Source of the DNA: Solwaraspora sp. WMMA2056
GTDB lineage: Bacteria; Actinomycetota; Actinomycetes; Mycobacteriales; Micromonosporaceae
Length of the DNA stretch: 64,000 bases
Assembly (NCBI RefSeq): GCF_030345095.1
Contig: NZ_CP128360.1
Coordinates: forward strand, 6,386,001 to 6,450,000
Direction of reading: 5' to 3'
This document shows, in pieces, positions 1 to 8,800 of this stretch (the first letter of the stretch is position 1; each line of letters starts with the position of its first letter). Made by a program: the position numbers and the translations under genes. The notes beneath the pieces are model-generated. The model was not told where the DNA came from. It saw nothing but the letters and a program-made list of their open reading frames with translations, and did not search any database.

Positions 1-900
1 CAGGTCCGCGCGGTCCGGGCGGCCGACGCGGTCGGACAACCGGGCAAGGGTACGCCGGTGCGGCGCCCGCTGCGGCGGCACCGGCGCGGCCACCTCGACG
101 GTGACGGCCAGACCGCGCAGTCCCAGCACCCGCCGGACCGACGGCCACAGCGCCTCGTCGCCGATGAACGCCGCCACGCTGGTCGGCACCGGGTCATCGG
201 CGGCCGGCCCGGCCGCACCGACCAGGTGGTACGTCAACCCGACCGGCACCACCGGCACCCCGGCGTCGAGCGCCGCCTGGAACAGCGCCGGCCGGAACGG
301 CATCACCGACGCCGTACCGGCACTGCACCTGCCGCCGCCCGAGGCGGCGCCGCCAGCCAAGGTCAGACCGGTGGTCCCGCAGGTCGTGGTGGCCTGTGGG
401 AAGACCGCGACCTGCCCGCCGCAGCGCAGTACGGCACCAACGGCGGCGACGGTGTCCGGCAGGGTCCGGGGGCGCTCCCGGTCGATGAAGATGGTCCCAC
501 CGGCGCGGGCCAGCGCGCCGACGACCGGCCACCGCCGGACCTCGACCTTGGCCAGCATCCGGGCCGGGGACACCGCGAGGATTGCCAGGGTGTCCAGCCA
601 GGAGACGTGGTTGACGGCCAGCAGCGCCGCCGTACGGGGTCGGGCGCCGACCAGCCGCAGCCGCACGCCGAGCGCCCGCAGCAGGCCCCGCGCCCACCAG
701 GTGCCGACGGTCGGCCGCCACCGTCGGGGCGACACCGGCAGCCAGAGCAGCAGGGCACCACCGACGGCAAGCATGGCGAGGACCCCGGCCAGCCGGACGG
801 CCCGACGGGGCACACCGGCGGCGGGCACCGAGCGCGGCGGCGGCAGGCAGCCGTGGCCACAACCGGAACGGGGCCGCCAGAACGTGCCCGGGCCGCTCAC
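1..900 (-). CDS. 1-acylglycerol-3-phosphate acyltransferase (PlsC-type), partial
   Basis: The C-terminus lies beyond the left window edge. The GTG start at 900 overlaps the TGA of the upstream acyltransferase gene (GTGA), so the two are probably translationally coupled. A hydrophobic stretch near residues 35-55 is followed by NHVSWLD (about residue 97), the catalytic HX4D motif of membrane glycerolipid acyltransferases, and by IFIDRERP. The block that is normally FPEGT reads FPQATTT here (about residue 166), an unusual change in the acceptor-phosphate-binding motif. Expected role: transfer of an acyl chain to a lysophospholipid at the membrane. The family is clear; the substrate is not. Confidence 0.85.
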   Translation of the reverse strand, partial: MSGPGTFWRPRSGCGHGCLPPPRSVPAAGVPRRAVRLAGVLAMLAVGGALLLWLPVSPRRWRPTVGTWWARGLLRALGVRLRLVGARPRTAALLAVNHVSWLDTLAILAVSPARMLAKVEVRRWPVVGALARAGGTIFIDRERPRTLPDTVAAVGAVLRCGGQVAVFPQATTTCGTTGLTLAGGAASGGGRCSAGTASVMPFRPALFQAALDAGVPVVPVGLTYHLVGAAGPAADDPVPTSVAAFIGDEALWPSVRRVLGLRGLAVTVEVAAPVPPQRAPHRRTLARLSDRVGRPDRADL

Positions 901-1712
901 CGTGACTCCAGGAAGTGCCGCAGGTAGCGGGGGTCCATCCGGTCCAGCGACAGCAGCACGTACAGGTCGGCGACGCCGAACACCGGGTCGTGGGCCGGTT
1001 CGCCGCAGACCCAGGCACCCAGACGCAGGTAGCCGCGCAGCAGCGGCGGCATGACGGTACGGGGTCCCCGGGCCGGCGCCGACGCAAGCGCCGCCGCGGC
1101 ACCCGCCGGGGCCGTCACCCGTACCGTCGCGGGTTCGGTTTCGGCGAGCCACGGTCGGCGCGGCCGTACCCGCAGCAACGGCGGGCTGAGATGGGCACCG
1201 CGGACCTCCCGCCAGACGGCGTGCGCGGCCAGGCCGCCGTCGGCCAGCGGCACCGAGGCGCAGCCACCCAGCCAGCGCAGGTTGCGCGACCGCAGGTAGC
1301 GGGCGATCCCGGACCAGATCAGGTTGATCACCGCGCCACCCCGGTGGTCGGGGTGTACGCAGGACCGGCCGGCCTCGACCAGATGGTCGTCGAGCAGCCG
1401 CAGCGGCCGGGTGTCGAACTCGGCGTCGGCGTAGCGGCGGCCGAGTAGCCGGGCCCGGTCCGGCGGCAGCAGCCGGTACGTGCCGACCACCGCCCCGGTA
1501 CGGGTGTGCCGCACGACGAGGTGGTCGCAGTGGTCGTCGAACTCGTCGACGTCACGGTCGGGGTGCGTGCCGACCGACCCGGCACCGAACTCGGCGGTGA
1601 ACACCTGGTGCCGCAGTCGTTGCGCGGCGGCGACCTGTTCGGCGTCCTCGGCGAGGGAAACGGTGTATTCGCTGGTGGCGACGGGTGCGGTGGCAGTCGA
1701 CAACAGTGCCAT
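897..1712 (-). CDS. GNAT-type N-acyltransferase (OlsB-like)
   Basis: A 271-residue protein starting at ATG 1712. It resembles the ornithine-acyl-ACP N-acyltransferase/hemolysin-type acyltransferase family: RLRHQVFTAEFG near residue 32, DEFDDHCDHLVV, then GTYRLLPP, EAGRSCVHPDHRGG and FGVADLYVLLSLDRMDP near the C-terminus. In OlsB-type proteins this fold makes lyso-ornithine lipid, and the PlsC-like partner adds the second chain; the overlapping downstream acyltransferase fits such a two-step aminolipid route. The pathway is inferred from gene order. The gene is divergent from the gene at 1816, with about 100 bases between starts. Confidence 0.8.
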   Translation of the reverse strand: MALLSTATAPVATSEYTVSLAEDAEQVAAAQRLRHQVFTAEFGAGSVGTHPDRDVDEFDDHCDHLVVRHTRTGAVVGTYRLLPPDRARLLGRRYADAEFDTRPLRLLDDHLVEAGRSCVHPDHRGGAVINLIWSGIARYLRSRNLRWLGGCASVPLADGGLAAHAVWREVRGAHLSPPLLRVRPRRPWLAETEPATVRVTAPAGAAAALASAPARGPRTVMPPLLRGYLRLGAWVCGEPAHDPVFGVADLYVLLSLDRMDPRYLRHFLESR

Positions 1713-1815
1713 GAGATCTGTGTAAGGGGTGCCGGAACCGGCGGCGTGTCGCCAGCGGATGGCAGCGGTGTCGATCCGGTGAACGCCGGTGGCGGCCGGC
1801 TGCGAGGATGGGCCG

Positions 1816-2553
1816 GTGATCGTCCCTGCCCGGTTCAACGGGCCGCCCGACTCGGCCAACGGCGGGTACGCCGCCGGGCTGGTGGCGCAGGTGGTGCTGG
1901 GTGCCGACCCGGCGACGGTGGTCGCCGACCGCGCCGTCCGGGTGACGTTGCGCCGGCCGCCACCGCTGCAGACCGAGTTGCGGGTCGATGCCGACGCGAC
2001 CACCGGTGCGGTGCGGGTGACCGCCGGTCCACCGGCCGGCGCGGTGCTCGTCGCCGAGGCCGAACCCGTGGTCGGATCCGACCCGTCGACCGGGCCGCTG
2101 CCGCCGCCGGTCGACCTCGCCGCCGCCGAGGCGGCGAGTACGGCGTACCCCGGTTTCGTCGCGCACCCGTTCCCCAGCTGCTACGTCTGCGGCCCGCAGC
2201 ACGCCGACGGGCTGCGGATCTTCCCCGGCCCGACCGGTCCCGGCCGCACCGCCGCACCGTTCGTCGTGCCGGCCGACCGTACGGTGCCGACGGTGTGGGC
2301 GGCACTGGACTGCCCCGGTGGCTGGACGGTGCTCGCGCCGGGTCGGCCGTACCTGCTGGGGCGGATGAGCGCGACGGTGGCCGCGCTGCCCGACGCCGGC
2401 GCGCGGTGCGTCGTGGTCGGCGAACTGGTCACGACCAGCGGTCGCAAGGCCGAGGTCCGCACCGCGCTGTACGACCCGGCGGGTCGACTGCTCGCGGCGG
2501 CGCAGGCCACCTGGATCGCGGTGGCGGCCGGCGGGGTGGGCGAGCCGGTTTGA
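1816..2553 (+). CDS. Hotdog-fold thioesterase-like protein
   Basis: A 245-residue protein. GTG at 1816 is preferred because a GAGG ribosome site lies 8 bases upstream; an earlier in-frame start at 1789 has none. The sequence has two similar halves. The middle carries HPFPSCYVCGPQ and DGLRIFPG, and the second half has WAALDCPGGW, a pattern seen in uncharacterised actinobacterial hotdog-fold/thioesterase-superfamily proteins. It probably binds or hydrolyses an acyl thioester in the cytoplasm. No signal peptide or membrane segment is seen. Function is assigned only at the fold level. Confidence 0.65.
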   Translation: MIVPARFNGPPDSANGGYAAGLVAQVVLGADPATVVADRAVRVTLRRPPPLQTELRVDADATTGAVRVTAGPPAGAVLVAEAEPVVGSDPSTGPLPPPVDLAAAEAASTAYPGFVAHPFPSCYVCGPQHADGLRIFPGPTGPGRTAAPFVVPADRTVPTVWAALDCPGGWTVLAPGRPYLLGRMSATVAALPDAGARCVVVGELVTTSGRKAEVRTALYDPAGRLLAAAQATWIAVAAGGVGEPV

Positions 2554-2634
2554 CCTGACCCGGCGCAGCCGTGACGCTGAGCGACGCCGACCCGGACCGG
2601 GGTGTCCGGGCGGCATCACGATGGAAGGAGCCAG

Positions 2635-3546
2635 ATGTCGGACGGACGCATCGTCGTCTCCGGGCTGACAAAGCAGTACCGCACCGTGCGGGCGGTCGAC
2701 AACCTGTCGTTCACCGTGGAGCCCGGTCGGGTGACCGGGTTCCTCGGACCCAACGGCGCGGGTAAGACGACCACGCTGCGGATGCTGCTCAATCTGGTCA
2801 CCGCGACCAGCGGTACGGCGACGATCGACGGTCAGCGCTACGCCGACCTGTCGGAGCCGCTGCGCCACGTCGGTGCCGTGCTGGAGGCCTCCAGCGCGCA
2901 CAAGGGCCGGACCGGGATCAACCACCTGCGGGTCATCTGCGCGGCGGCCGGGCTGCCCCGCGAGCGGGCCGCGCAGACCCTGGCGATGGTCGGGCTGGAG
3001 CCGGCGGCCAAGCGCAAGTTCAAAGGCTATTCCCTAGGGATGCGCCAGCGGTTGGGCATCGCCGCGGCGATGCTCGGCGACCCGAAGGTGCTGATCCTCG
3101 ACGAGCCGGCCAACGGGCTCGACCCGGAGGGCATCCGGTGGATGCGCGATCTGCTCAAGTCGTTCGCGGCACAGGGTCGTACGGTGCTGGTCTCCAGTCA
3201 CCTGCTGGCCGAGATGCAGCTGCTCGCCGACGACGTGGTGATCATCGCCGCCGGTCGGCTGGTCCGGCACGGCCCGGTCGCCGAGGTGATGGCGTCGATG
3301 TCCGGTGCGGCGGCCGTCCGGGTCCGTACCCCGCACGCCGACCGGTTGACCCCGGCACTGACCAAGGCCAGCGCCACGGTGACGCCGACGCCGGACGGCG
3401 CGCTGCTGGTCACCGGGGTGGACGCGCCGACTGTCGGGCGTACCGCGCTGGCCGAGGGCGTGGAGTTGCACGAGCTGACTACCGAACGGCCCGACCTGGA
3501 GCGGGTCTTCCTGGAACTGACCAGCGCGAAGGCGGCCATCCGATGA
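2635..3546 (+). CDS. ABC transporter ATP-binding protein
   Basis: 303 residues, starting at ATG 2635 behind GGAAGGAG. Walker A is GPNGAGKTTT (about residue 38), the signature is YSLGMRQRLGIA, Walker B is VLILDEPANGLDP, and the switch histidine is in SSHLLAEM. The DRA-family C-terminal extension ends in LERVFLELT, typical of exporters of drugs, lantibiotics or membrane lipids. The stop overlaps the start of the permease gene (ATGA at 3543), so the two form an operon and almost certainly one transporter. The substrate cannot be read from the sequence. Confidence 0.93.
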   Translation: MSDGRIVVSGLTKQYRTVRAVDNLSFTVEPGRVTGFLGPNGAGKTTTLRMLLNLVTATSGTATIDGQRYADLSEPLRHVGAVLEASSAHKGRTGINHLRVICAAAGLPRERAAQTLAMVGLEPAAKRKFKGYSLGMRQRLGIAAAMLGDPKVLILDEPANGLDPEGIRWMRDLLKSFAAQGRTVLVSSHLLAEMQLLADDVVIIAAGRLVRHGPVAEVMASMSGAAAVRVRTPHADRLTPALTKASATVTPTPDGALLVTGVDAPTVGRTALAEGVELHELTTERPDLERVFLELTSAKAAIR

Positions 3547-4370
3547 ACCTGGTACGGAGTGAGCTACTGAAGATCGGCACCACCAGCACCTGGTGGATCT
3601 TCGGCCTGATCTCGCTGCCGCTGTGGGGGCTGACCCTGCTGGTCAACTACGTGCAGACGACCATCCTCGCCGACCCGGCCAACCGCGCGCAGGTGACCGG
3701 CGACAACGCCGAGGTCCTGGAGGCGGTCAGCGACGGGCCGGTGCTGGCCGCCAACCTCTACACCAACGGTCAGTTCTTCGGGCTGTTGATCGTGATGCTG
3801 CTCGGCGTGATCGTGGTGACCAACGAGTACTTCCACCAGACCGCGACGACCACCTTCCTGACCAGCCCACGCCGTACCGAGGTGATCCTGGCGAAGCTGG
3901 CCGCCGCGTCCCTGCTCGGGCTGCTGTTCTGGCTGGTCACCACGGTGATGAACCTGATCGTCGGCGCGCTGCTGCTCAACGTCCTCGACGTGGGCACGCA
4001 ACTGGGCACCGGCACCGTCTGGGAGGCGGTCGGGCTGAACGCGCTGGCGTACCTGCTGTGGGCCAACTTCGGGGTCGGGTTCGGGGTGCTGATCCGCAGC
4101 CAGCTCGGTGCCACGGTCTCGGCGATCCTGCTCTACCTGGGCGGCTACCTGGGCGCGGCGATCATCCTGACCACCCTCGCCGCCCGGTTCGGCGACTGGA
4201 TCAACGACCTGCAGCTGCTGGTGCCGTCGCTGGCCTCGCAGTTGATGGTCGCCGGGACCGACCTGCCCGGCAGCCCGCCCCGTTGGGCGGGCGCGCTGAT
4301 ATTGATCGGTTACGCGCTGTTGACCGGCATCGTCGGCACAATGATCACCCGGCGGCGCGACATCTCCTGA
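3543..4370 (+). CDS. ABC transporter permease (ABC-2 type)
   Basis: 275 residues with about six membrane spans: one near residues 16-38, a loop with NGQFFG, then spans at about 78-98, 118-145, 160-190, 198-220 and 250-270. The layout, including VVTNEYFHQTATTTFLTSPRR, is that of ABC-2/YhaP-type exporters paired with DRA-family ATPases. It starts inside the stop codon of the ATPase gene. A strong hairpin lies about 60 bases after the stop codon. Substrate unknown. Confidence 0.9.
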   Translation: MNLVRSELLKIGTTSTWWIFGLISLPLWGLTLLVNYVQTTILADPANRAQVTGDNAEVLEAVSDGPVLAANLYTNGQFFGLLIVMLLGVIVVTNEYFHQTATTTFLTSPRRTEVILAKLAAASLLGLLFWLVTTVMNLIVGALLLNVLDVGTQLGTGTVWEAVGLNALAYLLWANFGVGFGVLIRSQLGATVSAILLYLGGYLGAAIILTTLAARFGDWINDLQLLVPSLASQLMVAGTDLPGSPPRWAGALILIGYALLTGIVGTMITRRRDIS

Positions 4371-4432
4371 TCCGGCCGGGCGAGCCGCGACGCACCACGG
4401 TGTGCTCGCCCGGTGCAGCAGGTCCGACCTGC

Positions 4433-4471
4433 GTCGCGGCTGTCCCGACGGGCTGTCGGGACAGCCGCGAC
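4433..4471 (+). terminator. Hairpin terminator after ABC operon
   Basis: Perfect 17-bp inverted repeat (arms 4433-4449 and 4455-4471, 5-base loop gggct), rich in GC and without a T run, as usual in high-GC actinobacteria. It separates the ABC operon from kgd. Confidence 0.75.
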
Positions 4472-4628
4472 AGCAGGGACCAGCGCTGTGAAAAGTGACA
4501 CGAGCCGCGTGCGACAATGCCGCCCGTCGTGGTACGGCGTAGCCTGGAAGCCGTCTTCGACCAGCGCCCCCAGCCAGGTGGCGTCCCCGCGTGACAACCG
4601 ACCCGCGTGAAAGAGGCGATTACCGGCC

Positions 4629-7600
4629 GTGTCGACCCAGCAGACTTCGCAGAACAATCCGCTGGCGGGTTTCGGCCCGAACGAGTGGATCGTCGATGAG
4701 ATGTACCAGAAGTATCTCACCGATCCCGGCAGTGTCGATCCCGCTTGGCACGACTTCTTCGCCGATTACGACCGGGCGCGGCCCGCCTCACCGACCGAGG
4801 CGACCGCCGCCACCGCCACCGCCACGGCGGCGCGGGCCGGCACCGACGCTCCGGCCGCCCAACGGTCGGTCGATCGGCCCGACACCGGCACCGACCGACC
4901 GGCGGCCCCGGCGGCCACCGGTGGCCGCAGCGGTTCGGCTGCCAAGGCCGCCGGCGCCGCCCGCACCGACACGTCGAGCACCCCGGCGGCCCCGGCCAAG
5001 GGCGCGACGAAGGGCACCGAGAAGGCGCCGGCCCGGGCCACCACCACCGCGACGAAGTCCACCGCCAAGGCCGCCCCGGCGAAGGGCGCCGGCACGAAGG
5101 GCGCCACCGCTGACCCGGCTGCCGGGGCCGGCGGCAGCCGGCAGACGCCGCTGCGCGGTGTCGCCGCCCGGATCGTGCAGAACATGGACGCGTCGCTCAC
5201 GGTGCCGACCGCGACGAGCGTCCGCGCCGTCCCGGCGAAGCTGCTGGTCGACAACCGGATCGTGATCAACAACCACCTGGCGCGGGGCCGCGGTGGCAAG
5301 GTCAGCTTCACCCACCTGATCGGGTACGCGCTGGTCCGTGCGCTGGCCGAGCACCCGGAGCTGAACAACTCGTTCGCCGAGGTCGACGGCAAGCCGCACA
5401 TGGTCGCCCCGGAGCACGTCAACCTCGGCATCGCCATCGACCTGGCCAAGCCGGACGGCTCCCGTACCCTCGTGGTGCCGTCGATCAAGGCCTGCGAGCA
5501 GATGGACTTCCGGCAGTTCTGGCAGGCGTACGAGGACGTGATCCGCCGCGCCCGCCGCAACGAGCTGACCATGGAGGACTACGGCGGCACCACGATCTCG
5601 CTGACCAACCCCGGCGGGATCGGCACCGTGCACTCCCAGCCCCGGCTGATGACCGGCCAGGGCGCGATCATCGGGGTCGGCGCCATGGAGTACCCGGCAC
5701 CGTACGCCGGGATGTCCTCCGAGACCCTCGCCGACCTCGCCGTCAGCAAGGTCATCACGCTGACCAGCACCTACGACCACCGGATCATCCAGGGTGCGCA
5801 GTCCGGCGAGTTCCTCAAGGTCATGCACGAGCTGATCCTCGGTGAGCACGGCTTCTACGACCAGATCTTCACCTCGCTGCGCATCCCGTACGAGCCGGTG
5901 CGCTGGATGCGCGACGTGGCGGTCAGCTCCGAGGGGCAGATCAACAAGACCGCCCGGGTCAACGAGCTGATCCACGCCTACCGGGTGCGCGGGCATCTGA
6001 TGGCCGACACCGACCCGCTCGAGTTCAAGATCCGCAAGCACCCGGACCTGGACGTCCTGCAGCACGGCCTGACCCTGTGGGACCTGGACCGGACCTTCCC
6101 GGTGGACGGGTTCGCCGGCAAGCAGCGGATGATGCTGCGGCAGATCCTCGGGGTGCTGCGCGACTCGTACTGCCGCCGGGTCGGCGTCGAGTACATGCAC
6201 ATCCAGGATCCGGAGGAGCGCCGCTGGATCCAGGAACGCATCGAACGTGGCTACGAGAAGCCCGACGCCGGCGAGCAGAAGCACATCCTCAACCGGCTCA
6301 ACGCGGCCGAGGCGTTCGAGACCTTCCTGCAGACCAAGTACGTCGGCCAGAAGCGGTTCTCGCTCGAGGGCGGCGAGTCGCTGATCCCGTTGCTGGACGA
6401 GATCCTGCAGTCCTCGGCCCGGGCCGACCTCGACGAGGTCGTGATCGGCATGGCCCACCGGGGTCGGCTCAACGTGCTGGCCAACATCGTCGGCAAGCCG
6501 TACGAGAAGATCTTCTCCGAGTTCGAGGGGCACCTCGACCCGAAGTCCACCCAGGGCTCCGGCGACGTGAAGTACCACCTCGGCCAGGTCGGCAAGTTCA
6601 CCACCCCGGACGGCGAGCACGGCATCACCGTCTCGGTGACCGCCAACCCGTCGCACCTGGAGGCGGTCGACCCGGTGCTGGAGGGCATCGTGCGGGCCAA
6701 GCAGGACCGCATCGACCTCAAGCTGGAGGGCTACACCGTCCTGCCGCTGCTGGTGCACGGTGACGCGGCGTTCGCCGGGCAGGGTGTGGTCGCCGAGACG
6801 CTCAACCTGTCGCAGCTGCGCGGCTACCGTACCGGCGGTTCGGTGCACGTCGTGGTCAACAACCAGGTCGGGTTCACCACCGCGCCGGAGTACAGCCGTT
6901 CGTCGCTGTACAGCACCGACGTGGCCCGGATGATCCAGGCGCCGATCTTCCACGTCAACGGCGACGACCCGGAGGCGGTGGTCCGGGTCGCCCGGCTCGC
7001 CTTCGAGTACCGCCAGGCGTTCAACAAGGACGTCGTGATCGACCTGGTCTGCTACCGGCGGCGCGGCCACAACGAGGGCGACGACCCGTCGATGACCAAC
7101 CCGCTGATGTACGCGATCATCGACTCCAAGCGCAGCGTCCGCAAGCTCTACACCGAGGAGCTGATCGGTCGCGGTGACATCACCGTCACCGACGCCGAGG
7201 AGCTGCTGCGTGACTACCAGACGCAGCTGGAGCAGGTCTTCAAGGCCACCCGTGACGCCGCCGCGTCGGCCACCAGCCGGATGCCCGCCCGCCAGCCGGA
7301 GCCGGAGCCGGAGGTGGCGACCGCCGTCGACGCCGCCGCGATCGCCGCCGTCGGCGAGGCCCACGTCGACCTGCCGGAGGGGTTCACCCCGCACAAGCGG
7401 ATCCAGCAGTTGCTGGAGCGGCGGGCCAAGATGGCGGTCTCCGGCGACATCGACTGGGGTTTCGGCGAGATCCTCGCCTTCGGCACCCTGCTCGCCGACG
7501 GGGTCACCGTCCGGCTCGCCGGCCAGGACTCCCGCCGGGGCACCTTCGTGCAGCGGCACGCGTCGGTGGTCGACGCCCGCACCGGCAACGACTACCTGCC

Positions 7601-8507
7601 GTTGGCCAGTCTGGTCACCGACGAGTCCCGCTTCTTCGTGCACGACTCCCTGCTCAGCGAGTACGCGGCGATGGGCTTCGAGTACGGCTACTCGGTGGAG
7701 AACCCGGAAGCGCTGGTGCTCTGGGAGGCGCAGTTCGGCGACTTCGTCAACGGGGCGCAGTCCATCGTCGACGAGTTCGTCTCCTCCGGTGAGGTCAAGT
7801 GGGGGCAACGCTCGGCGCTGACCCTGCTGCTGCCGCACGGCCACGAGGGGCAGGGCCCGGACCACACCTCCGGCCGCCCCGAGCGCTACCTGCAACTGTG
7901 CGCCGAGGACAACATGCGGGTGGCGATCCCGTCCACCCCGGCGAACTACTTCCACCTGCTGCGGCGGCAGGCGCTGTCACCCAAGCGCAAGCCGCTGGTC
8001 GTGTTCACCCCGAAGTCGCTGCTGCGGCACAAGCTCTGTGTCTCCAGCGTCGCCGACTTCACCACCGGCACCTTCCAGCCGGTGCTGCCCGACCCGGTGG
8101 CCGCCAGCCGGCCGGAGGCGATCAAGCGGGTGCTGCTCTGCTCCGGCAAGGTCTACTACGACCTGTTGGCAGCCCGGGCCGAACGGCACGCGGTCACCGG
8201 CGGCAACGGTCAGCTCGACACCGACACCGCGATCATCCGGGTGGAGCAGTTGTACCCGCTGCCGGTGGAGCAGCTACGGGCCACGTTGGCGGCGCTGCCG
8301 AACGCCGAGGACTTCGCCTGGGTGCAGGAGGAGCCGGCCAACCAGGGCGCCTGGTCGTTCGTGGCGCTCAACCTGTTGGAGCACCTCGACGGCGTACGGC
8401 TGCGGCGGATCTCCCGCCCGGCGGCGGCGGCACCGGCGGTCGGCTCGACCAAGCTGCACGACGTGGAGCAGGCGGCGTTGATCGACGCCGCGCTGCCGCG
8501 CCGCTGA
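4629..8507 (+). CDS. kgd: Multifunctional 2-oxoglutarate dehydrogenase/decarboxylase Kgd
   Basis: 1292 residues, the single-chain E2o-E1o fusion specific to actinobacteria (M. tuberculosis Kgd has 1231). Residues 1-45 are the E1 N-terminal arm ([13 protein letters not shown]). Residues 50-165 are an Ala/Thr/Lys-rich linker, longer than usual. The succinyltransferase-like domain starts at [11 protein letters not shown] and includes [10 protein letters not shown] (about 383). The E1 part runs from about 440, with [22 protein letters not shown], the ThDP-binding NGDDPEAV (about 777), [10 protein letters not shown] and [13 protein letters not shown]. The GTG start at 4629 gives the conserved N-terminal segment. 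It oxidises 2-oxoglutarate in the TCA cycle together with E3 and E2p encoded elsewhere. Confidence 0.97.
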   Translation: MSTQQTSQNNPLAGFGPNEWIVDEMYQKYLTDPGSVDPAWHDFFADYDRARPASPTEATAATATATAARAGTDAPAAQRSVDRPDTGTDRPAAPAATGGRSGSAAKAAGAARTDTSSTPAAPAKGATKGTEKAPARATTTATKSTAKAAPAKGAGTKGATADPAAGAGGSRQTPLRGVAARIVQNMDASLTVPTATSVRAVPAKLLVDNRIVINNHLARGRGGKVSFTHLIGYALVRALAEHPELNNSFAEVDGKPHMVAPEHVNLGIAIDLAKPDGSRTLVVPSIKACEQMDFRQFWQAYEDVIRRARRNELTMEDYGGTTISLTNPGGIGTVHSQPRLMTGQGAIIGVGAMEYPAPYAGMSSETLADLAVSKVITLTSTYDHRIIQGAQSGEFLKVMHELILGEHGFYDQIFTSLRIPYEPVRWMRDVAVSSEGQINKTARVNELIHAYRVRGHLMADTDPLEFKIRKHPDLDVLQHGLTLWDLDRTFPVDGFAGKQRMMLRQILGVLRDSYCRRVGVEYMHIQDPEERRWIQERIERGYEKPDAGEQKHILNRLNAAEAFETFLQTKYVGQKRFSLEGGESLIPLLDEILQSSARADLDEVVIGMAHRGRLNVLANIVGKPYEKIFSEFEGHLDPKSTQGSGDVKYHLGQVGKFTTPDGEHGITVSVTANPSHLEAVDPVLEGIVRAKQDRIDLKLEGYTVLPLLVHGDAAFAGQGVVAETLNLSQLRGYRTGGSVHVVVNNQVGFTTAPEYSRSSLYSTDVARMIQAPIFHVNGDDPEAVVRVARLAFEYRQAFNKDVVIDLVCYRRRGHNEGDDPSMTNPLMYAIIDSKRSVRKLYTEELIGRGDITVTDAEELLRDYQTQLEQVFKATRDAAASATSRMPARQPEPEPEVATAVDAAAIAAVGEAHVDLPEGFTPHKRIQQLLERRAKMAVSGDIDWGFGEILAFGTLLADGVTVRLAGQDSRRGTFVQRHASVVDARTGNDYLPLASLVTDESRFFVHDSLLSEYAAMGFEYGYSVENPEALVLWEAQFGDFVNGAQSIVDEFVSSGEVKWGQRSALTLLLPHGHEGQGPDHTSGRPERYLQLCAEDNMRVAIPSTPANYFHLLRRQALSPKRKPLVVFTPKSLLRHKLCVSSVADFTTGTFQPVLPDPVAASRPEAIKRVLLCSGKVYYDLLAARAERHAVTGGNGQLDTDTAIIRVEQLYPLPVEQLRATLAALPNAEDFAWVQEEPANQGAWSFVALNLLEHLDGVRLRRISRPAAAAPAVGSTKLHDVEQAALIDAALPRR

Positions 8508-8523
8508 CCACCGGGGAGGCGGC

Positions 8524-8700
8524 ATGTACTTCACCGACCGGGGCATCGAGGAACTGGCGCAGCGCCGTGGCGAGGAGGAGGTCGCGCTGACCTGGCTGGC
8601 CGAGCGGCTGCGCGACTTCGTCGACCTGCACCCGGAGTTCGAAACGCCGATCGAGCGGTTCGCCACCTGGCTGGCCCGTCTCGACGACGAGGACGAGTAG
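8524..8700 (+). CDS. Small DUF6104-type protein
   Basis: 58 residues, starting 16 bases after kgd behind a strong GGGGAGG site, so probably in the kgd operon. The protein is acidic and helical (MYFTDRGIEELAQRRGEEEV at the start, ending in DDEDE). I recognise it as the short actinobacterial family usually found directly downstream of kgd and annotated DUF6104. No biochemical role is known to me; position suggests a link to Kgd expression or assembly, which is inference. Confidence 0.8.
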   Translation: MYFTDRGIEELAQRRGEEEVALTWLAERLRDFVDLHPEFETPIERFATWLARLDDEDE

Positions 8701-8800
8701 TCAGCGACGAGACCGGATGATCAACATCTGACGGTGGTCCCACCCGGGCCGGGACCAAGGTCACCAGACTCCGACCGCCTCCGCCTTGTACGTTGGGGCG

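Noticed and set aside
4788-7955. A 1055-codon open frame on the minus strand opposite kgd
   Set aside because: It is the antisense of a conserved enzyme gene; the composition (Val/Leu/Asp/Arg-rich without motifs) is the usual shadow of high-GC coding sequence.
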